NCBI RefSeq assembly: GCF_036182465.1
Contig: NZ_CP108081.1
Coordinates: 1,054,001-1,118,000 of the forward strand
DNA from: Streptomyces sp. NBC_00258
GTDB lineage: Bacteria; Actinomycetota; Actinomycetes; Streptomycetales; Streptomycetaceae
DNA length: 64,000 nt
Reading direction: 5' to 3'
Shown here: positions 60,843-64,000 of the stretch, piece after piece
Layout of the letters: each line of letters opens with the position of its first letter
Numbering within the stretch: position 1 is the first letter of the stretch
Made by a program: the position numbers and the translations under genes
The notes under the pieces: generated by a model
Told to the model about the DNA's origin: nothing
Database searches by the model: none
Seen by the model: only the letters and a program-made list of their open reading frames with translations

Positions 60843-61709
60843 ATGCAGATCTTCGTCACAGGCGGCTCCGGCTACATCGGCCGCCCCACCATCCAGGCCC
60901 TGACCAGAGAAGGAATCGGCGTCACTGCGCTGGCGCGCAGTGACAGGGCGGCGCGCACGGTGGCAGCCCTCGGTGCGACACCGGTTGTGGGGGCGCTCAC
61001 CGACACCGATGTGCTCCGCGAGGCTGCCCGCGCGGCCGACGGGGTCATCCATCTCGGAGTGGACTACAGCGAGGCCACCGCAGACATCGACCGCGCAGCG
61101 GCGGAGGCACTGCAGGCCGGCGTGGGACAAGGCCCCTATGTGCACACCGGCGGAGTGTGGGTCTACGGCGATACCGACGGGGTCGTCGATGAGGATGCTC
61201 CGCTGAACCCGCCACGTATTACTGCCTGGCGGCTGGAGAACGAGAAGCGAGTGCTCGCCAGGGCCGCCACTGGACAGCGCCCGGTGATCGTGATGCCGGG
61301 GCTTGTCTATGGCCACTCTGGCGGACTGGCTCAGTCGTTCTTCGTGGACCCAGGACGCACCACAGGTGCCGTGCCATGCATCGGCGACGGTTCCAACCAC
61401 TGGGCGCTGGTCCACGTCGACGACATCGCCGAACTCTTCGTCCTGGCCCTGCGGGCCCCGGCTGGTGCCGTCTACGCCGGCACCAGCGGCCAGAACCTTC
61501 CGCTGGCCCACATCACCCAAGCCCTCAGCCACGCCGCAGGATGCCCCGGCAGGATCGACACGTTGACCCCTTCCGAGGCTGCCCAGCGGATGGGGCCGAT
61601 TGCCGAGGCATTCGGCCTCGACCAGCAGTTCAGCGGCGCTCGAGCACGCCACGAACTCGGCTGGGCACCAATCCACCTCGATGCCCTGACAGAACTCGCC
61701 AAGAGCTGA
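60843..61709 (+). CDS. NAD-dependent epimerase/SDR family oxidoreductase
   Basis: This 288-residue protein starts MQIFVTGGSGYIGRPTIQAL with the Rossmann GxxGxxG motif. Other blocks are ADGVIHLGVDYSEATADIDR, VMPGLVYGHSGGLAQSFF and HWALVHVDDIAELFVLAL, all of the extended SDR type. A Tyr-containing YxxxK is not obvious, so it may be an atypical member. It lies 109 bases after the LysR gene and mirrors the LysR-linked SDR at 26 kb. The substrate is unknown. Confidence 0.9.
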   Translation: MQIFVTGGSGYIGRPTIQALTREGIGVTALARSDRAARTVAALGATPVVGALTDTDVLREAARAADGVIHLGVDYSEATADIDRAAAEALQAGVGQGPYVHTGGVWVYGDTDGVVDEDAPLNPPRITAWRLENEKRVLARAATGQRPVIVMPGLVYGHSGGLAQSFFVDPGRTTGAVPCIGDGSNHWALVHVDDIAELFVLALRAPAGAVYAGTSGQNLPLAHITQALSHAAGCPGRIDTLTPSEAAQRMGPIAEAFGLDQQFSGARARHELGWAPIHLDALTELAKS

Positions 61710-61765
61710 AACATCAACCGCCGGCAATACCCCGGTGTTCTCGGCGCCGGGGAAGGCCAGTCGGC

Positions 61766-62478
61766 CTAGGACGGCGGGCGGATCGGGACGACGTTGTCGG
61801 CGTCTGGGGCTCCAGGAGGTTCGGCGGACGTAGCGTTCTGGTGGGTGAGGACGGCGTTGGCCAGGGTCAGCTGGGTGACCAACTGGCGCAGTTCCGCAAT
61901 CTCTTCGCGCTGGTTGCTGAGGGTCGTCTTCAGCCTCACGACCGTCGCCCGCAGCCGCTTCTCTGTTTCGGGGAGCTGATCGGTCTCGGCGCGTACGCGG
62001 GTGTGGAATGCGGTGTTGAGGTCGGCTTGCCGCTTGTAGAGGGCCATACGCGCACCTCGTGTATGCGCTCCTCGATCCACGCCTGGTCCTTGTCCGCCTC
62101 ACGAGCCCCGGCCGTCCACAGCCGGCGCAGCGGCCAGACAGGGAGGTCCAGGGCGTGAACCACGCTGTAGGTGATCTCCCAGCCGGGGTAGTACTCGGCA
62201 CCGCGCAGGAGCGTGGAGATCCGGGTCTTGGAGTAGTTGGTGAGGCTGACGAGCTGGTCGAGGGTGAGACCGGAGGCGGAGATCCGGCCGCGCACCGGGT
62301 GCAGCCAGGCCTGATGACAGGGGCCCGCCTTGTCCGACACCGGATCCGGCTTGCGCCCGCGCCTGACCACCGCCGCCCGCCTGGAATCCACGGGCATGGC
62401 CGGCGGATCCGGCTGACCGTCGCTCGTGCCGGACGGGTCTTCCGCCGGCTGCTGCTGGGGTACCGATGGAGGCGTCAT
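61766..62478 (-). pseudogene. HTH and coiled-coil protein in two frames
   Basis: The first frame starts at ATG 62478 (MTPPSVPQQQPAEDPSG). It contains an HTH-like LTLDQLVSLTNYSKTRISTL and RGAEYYPGWEITYSVVHALD up to WIEERIHEVR. At about 62,047 the next frame takes over with MALYKRQADLNTAFHTRVRA and a coiled coil ETEKRLRATVVRLKTTLSNQ. The parts read as one 237-residue protein split by an indel. Alternatively the second ORF starts at ATG 62047 with GAGG 7 bases before it. The start overlaps the membrane-protein stop by ATGA. Confidence 0.65.
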
Positions 62479-62699
62479 CGCAGCGGCTCCTCGCCCACGG
62501 CCACGGCCGGACCAGGATCCACGGCGCCGCTCGCCCGCGGTTCCGTCCCGGCGAACGCAGCGGCGGTCTGCTGCACCAGCAGTCCGAGCGAGGGCAGCAA
62601 CGCGGCCACCGCCGCCAGCTGTCCCAGCACGGTCATCACCGTGCTCCACGCGAGGACCGCCGCCAGCACGACAACGATCCACACCTGCTTCCTGGGCAT
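62475..62699 (-). CDS. Small membrane protein
   Basis: This 74-residue protein starts MPRKQVWIVVVLAAVLAWST. One long or two short hydrophobic segments (residues 6-45) are followed by an Ala/Pro/Glu-rich tail. The stop overlaps the start of the HTH/coiled-coil gene by ATGA, so the two are translated together. No known family. Confidence 0.65.
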   Translation of the reverse strand: MPRKQVWIVVVLAAVLAWSTVMTVLGQLAAVAALLPSLGLLVQQTAAAFAGTEPRASGAVDPGPAVAVGEEPLR

Positions 62700-62806
62700 C
62701 GCACCATTTCCCTGAACTCGAAGCGCCTGAAGGGCACTTCGGCCGCGGTGCTGACGCGCCGTCGAAGGTGAACGACAGCATGGCGGCCCACCCGCCCGAC
62801 ACTCAA

Positions 62807-62824
62807 CGTGATCACGAGATCACG
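62807..62824. promoter_or_regulatory. Palindrome upstream of small operon
   Basis: CGTGATCACGAGATCACG is a 7-base inverted repeat (CGTGATC/GATCACG) with a 4-base spacer, about 110 bases before the membrane-protein start. It may be an operator for the HTH protein. Confidence 0.4.
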
Positions 62825-63357
62825 GAACAATGCAGCCACCGGCTGCCGGCGATCGCTGAGCCTCGGAGATCCCGCCGCGCACCGCGCGCCCCAATACGCC
62901 AACTCGCTCCCCCGCAGAAGGAAAACAGCGCTCAACGAACGCTTTGGGCGGCGAAAACGTACAACTCGTTGCGACAACCGCGGCAGGGCGCACCATGGAA
63001 TGGACGCCATGCCTTGGGCGTCGGACCTTCCCGTCTGGAAGGCCGCGCGGTTCCCTCGTGCTGAAGAACGACCGGAGGGGACTGCACCAACTCCCGCCCA
63101 GCCAACCTGTGCTGGGCGGGAGCCCCACTTGCAGGCTGGCATGCCCCCCCAAGGAGGACCCGCGCGGCCTTGCCCACGGGCGGAAGCGTCCGACGGCTGC
63201 TGGGTACTCGTCGGTGCCAGCCAGCCACGCCCCCCGGCAAACGGCATGGTCTGCCATTGATCGACGGCCGGCTTGAGTTACTCCACCAACTCAGGCAGCT
63301 GCGGCACGCTCGTTGGCAAGCGACGATCCGCAGCGTTCACGTAGCTCAGGACCTCGT
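62825..63357. other. Gap with a strong 12-bp hairpin
   Basis: CTCCCGCCCAGC (63091-63102) pairs perfectly with GCTGGGCGGGAG (63111-63122) around an 8-base loop, probably a terminator for the small operon to the right. Open frames here have no recognisable similarity. Confidence 0.55.
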
Positions 63358-63579
63358 TCAAGAGTCTCGTGCCGTTGTGCTGCGCGCCGCGTAAGCGGAT
63401 TCGTGGATGGACCCGAGACCCGGCCAGGTCCCACTCGACAGGGCTGCGCCAGCCGCCCGGGATCCCAAATGTGCAGTGTAAACGTAGACATTGAGCGTCA
63501 CGTCGCGATGCTCCGTCTGACGCAGCACTGTAGAGGCGGCGTCATACTGCACAGTCGCCGAGGCGGCCGACTCAATCAC
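63358..63579 (-). CDS. Small protein coupled to upstream 40-residue gene
   Basis: GTG 63579 overlaps the stop of the upstream small gene by GTGA, giving a 73-residue product. It begins (M)IESAASATVQYDAASTVL and has a beta-rich middle RDVTLNVYVYTAHLGS. The 4-base overlap is the main support. The C-terminal part is Ser/Ala-rich and could be shifted. The function is unknown. Confidence 0.45.
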   Translation of the reverse strand: MIESAASATVQYDAASTVLRQTEHRDVTLNVYVYTAHLGSRAAGAALSSGTWPGLGSIHESAYAARSTTARDS

Positions 63580-63698
63580 CTCTGGAGGAGCCAAGTGACG
63601 AAGGCTCCAGCGGCACCCGTGGTGGCTGCAAGGGCCACGTCGCGTAAAGCCGTGCGAAGCAAGCGCTTGGCACGCATGTGGGGTTGGGTGCAGGTCAT
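63576..63698 (-). CDS. 40-residue small protein with strong ribosome site
   Basis: ATG 63698 is preceded by AGGAGGAG 7 bases upstream. The product starts MTCTQPHMRAKRLLRTALRD and ends in a hydrophobic ALAATTGAAGAFVTWLLQR tail. A basic amphipathic start followed by a short apolar end suggests membrane association. The leader, ribosome site and first codons are repeated at 30.3 kb. It heads a two-gene overlap with the 73-residue ORF. Confidence 0.55.
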   Translation of the reverse strand: MTCTQPHMRAKRLLRTALRDVALAATTGAAGAFVTWLLQR

Positions 63699-63755
63699 GC
63701 TGATCTCCTCCTGAAGGGGCCGACTGCGGGATGCGGTCGACTGCTCGCGCCTATC
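63689..63755 (-). repeat. Copy B of the leader repeat
   Basis: This copy aligns with 30255-30320 at about 85% identity. It spans the 5' leader (GAGCAGTCGACCGCATCCCG), the AGGAGG site and the first three codons of the 40-residue gene. Conservation of untranslated sequence suggests a functional leader or recombination site. Confidence 0.75.
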
Positions 63756-63883
63756 GAGCGGGTTCCGGGAGGTTTCCAGCGACCCTCAAGTCGGCGGGAG
63801 GGAAGCAAGTACGCTGGCCAGGCCGTGTTTTGGCAGTTTTCCTGGAGCTTGCGATTCTGGAAGTTGTGGAGGACGGGGAGCGG

Positions 63884-64000
63884 ATGGGCGAGCAAGTGCA
63901 GCGGTTCCAACACGCGTTGAAGGCAGCTCACGCGGCAGCAGGAGGTCCGTCCCTGGACGCACTGGTTCGCGTGGCCCTCCAGCAAATCCCGCCGGGGAAG
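63884..64000 (+). CDS. Start of an unidentified gene at the right edge
   Basis: ATG 63884 has GGGGAG and GGAGG upstream and is open for 39 codons to the edge: MGEQVQRFQHALKAAHAAAG then SLDALVRVALQQIPPGK. The helical start, with a serine-rich LxxLVRxALQQxPP segment, resembles the N-terminal HTH-like region of large Streptomyces NB-ARC/TPR-type or transcriptional regulator proteins. It is divergent from the small operon. The product is unknown without the rest. Confidence 0.5.
   Translation, partial: MGEQVQRFQHALKAAHAAAGGPSLDALVRVALQQIPPGK

Noticed and set aside
63335..63370. tRNA-like words GTAGCTCAGG and GTTCAAGAGTC
   Set aside because: The two are only a few bases apart and no acceptor or anticodon stems can be drawn, so it is not a tRNA.

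Overview
The window is high-GC actinobacterial DNA and almost certainly comes from a Streptomyces or a close relative. The evidence is the codon use, the GTG starts with GGAG-type ribosome sites, mycothiol-era arsenic genes, a PAS-GAF-SpoIIE-HATPase phosphatase and a very large secreted YD-repeat protein. At the left edge lies the 5' part of a gene resembling tap, the telomere-associated protein of linear Streptomyces replicons, preceded by a coupled small XRE regulator. The DNA is therefore probably a linear plasmid or a chromosome arm. Accessory genes, insertion sequences and decayed genes dominate.

Layout. 1-4.2 kb: tap-like gene, XRE regulator and a helicase with HA repeats. 4.5-8.2 kb: an extended SDR, then an aldo/keto reductase divergent from a TetR regulator with two clear operators between them. 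8.6-12.4 kb: a stand-alone WD40 protein and a second-type LexA with an SOS-like box. 13-17.3 kb: a fused double-MarR regulator, gentisate 1,2-dioxygenase, a fumarylpyruvate hydrolase-type enzyme and a 3-hydroxybenzoate 6-hydroxylase-type monooxygenase. The same operator lies in front of the regulator and of the dioxygenase. 18-22.9 kb: a PucR regulator, a carotenoid/stilbene-cleaving oxygenase and a benzaldehyde-type dehydrogenase, which could feed aromatic acids into the gentisate route. 22.9-31 kb: a graveyard of fragments (IclR, SMP-30-like, DinB split by an intact IS5-type element, RibD-like, LLM monooxygenase with flavin reductase, two transposase remnants) mixed with intact SDR, F420-type reductase, LysR, MarR and PfpI genes. 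32-37.2 kb: a phosphatase regulator, then an RHS gene fragment cut by an IS200/IS605-type element with intact TnpB and frameshifted TnpA.

37.5-39.8 kb: a compact three-gene group (HNH-like protein, HEPN plus zinc-ribbon protein, membrane-anchored protein) that looks like an uncharacterised defence or stress cassette. 41.3-46.3 kb: a divergent arsenic resistance island (arsR, acr3, DUF2180, arsO against two arsC and arsT) whose right end is cut off. 46.4-54 kb: a 2,396-residue secreted RHS/YD-repeat protein with a Hint domain, a C-terminal toxin-like tip and a DUF2750 gene immediately downstream as likely immunity gene. 54.6-61.7 kb: an integrase remnant, an AraC regulator divergent from an aldo/keto reductase, SDR and CocE-type hydrolase run, then a LysR and NAD-epimerase pair resembling the earlier one. 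61.8-64 kb: a small membrane protein and HTH/coiled-coil operon, a tiny two-gene operon whose leader is repeated at 30.3 kb, and the start of another gene at the right edge.

No rRNA, convincing tRNA or CRISPR array was seen. All assignments are from reading translations and motifs. No database search was run.
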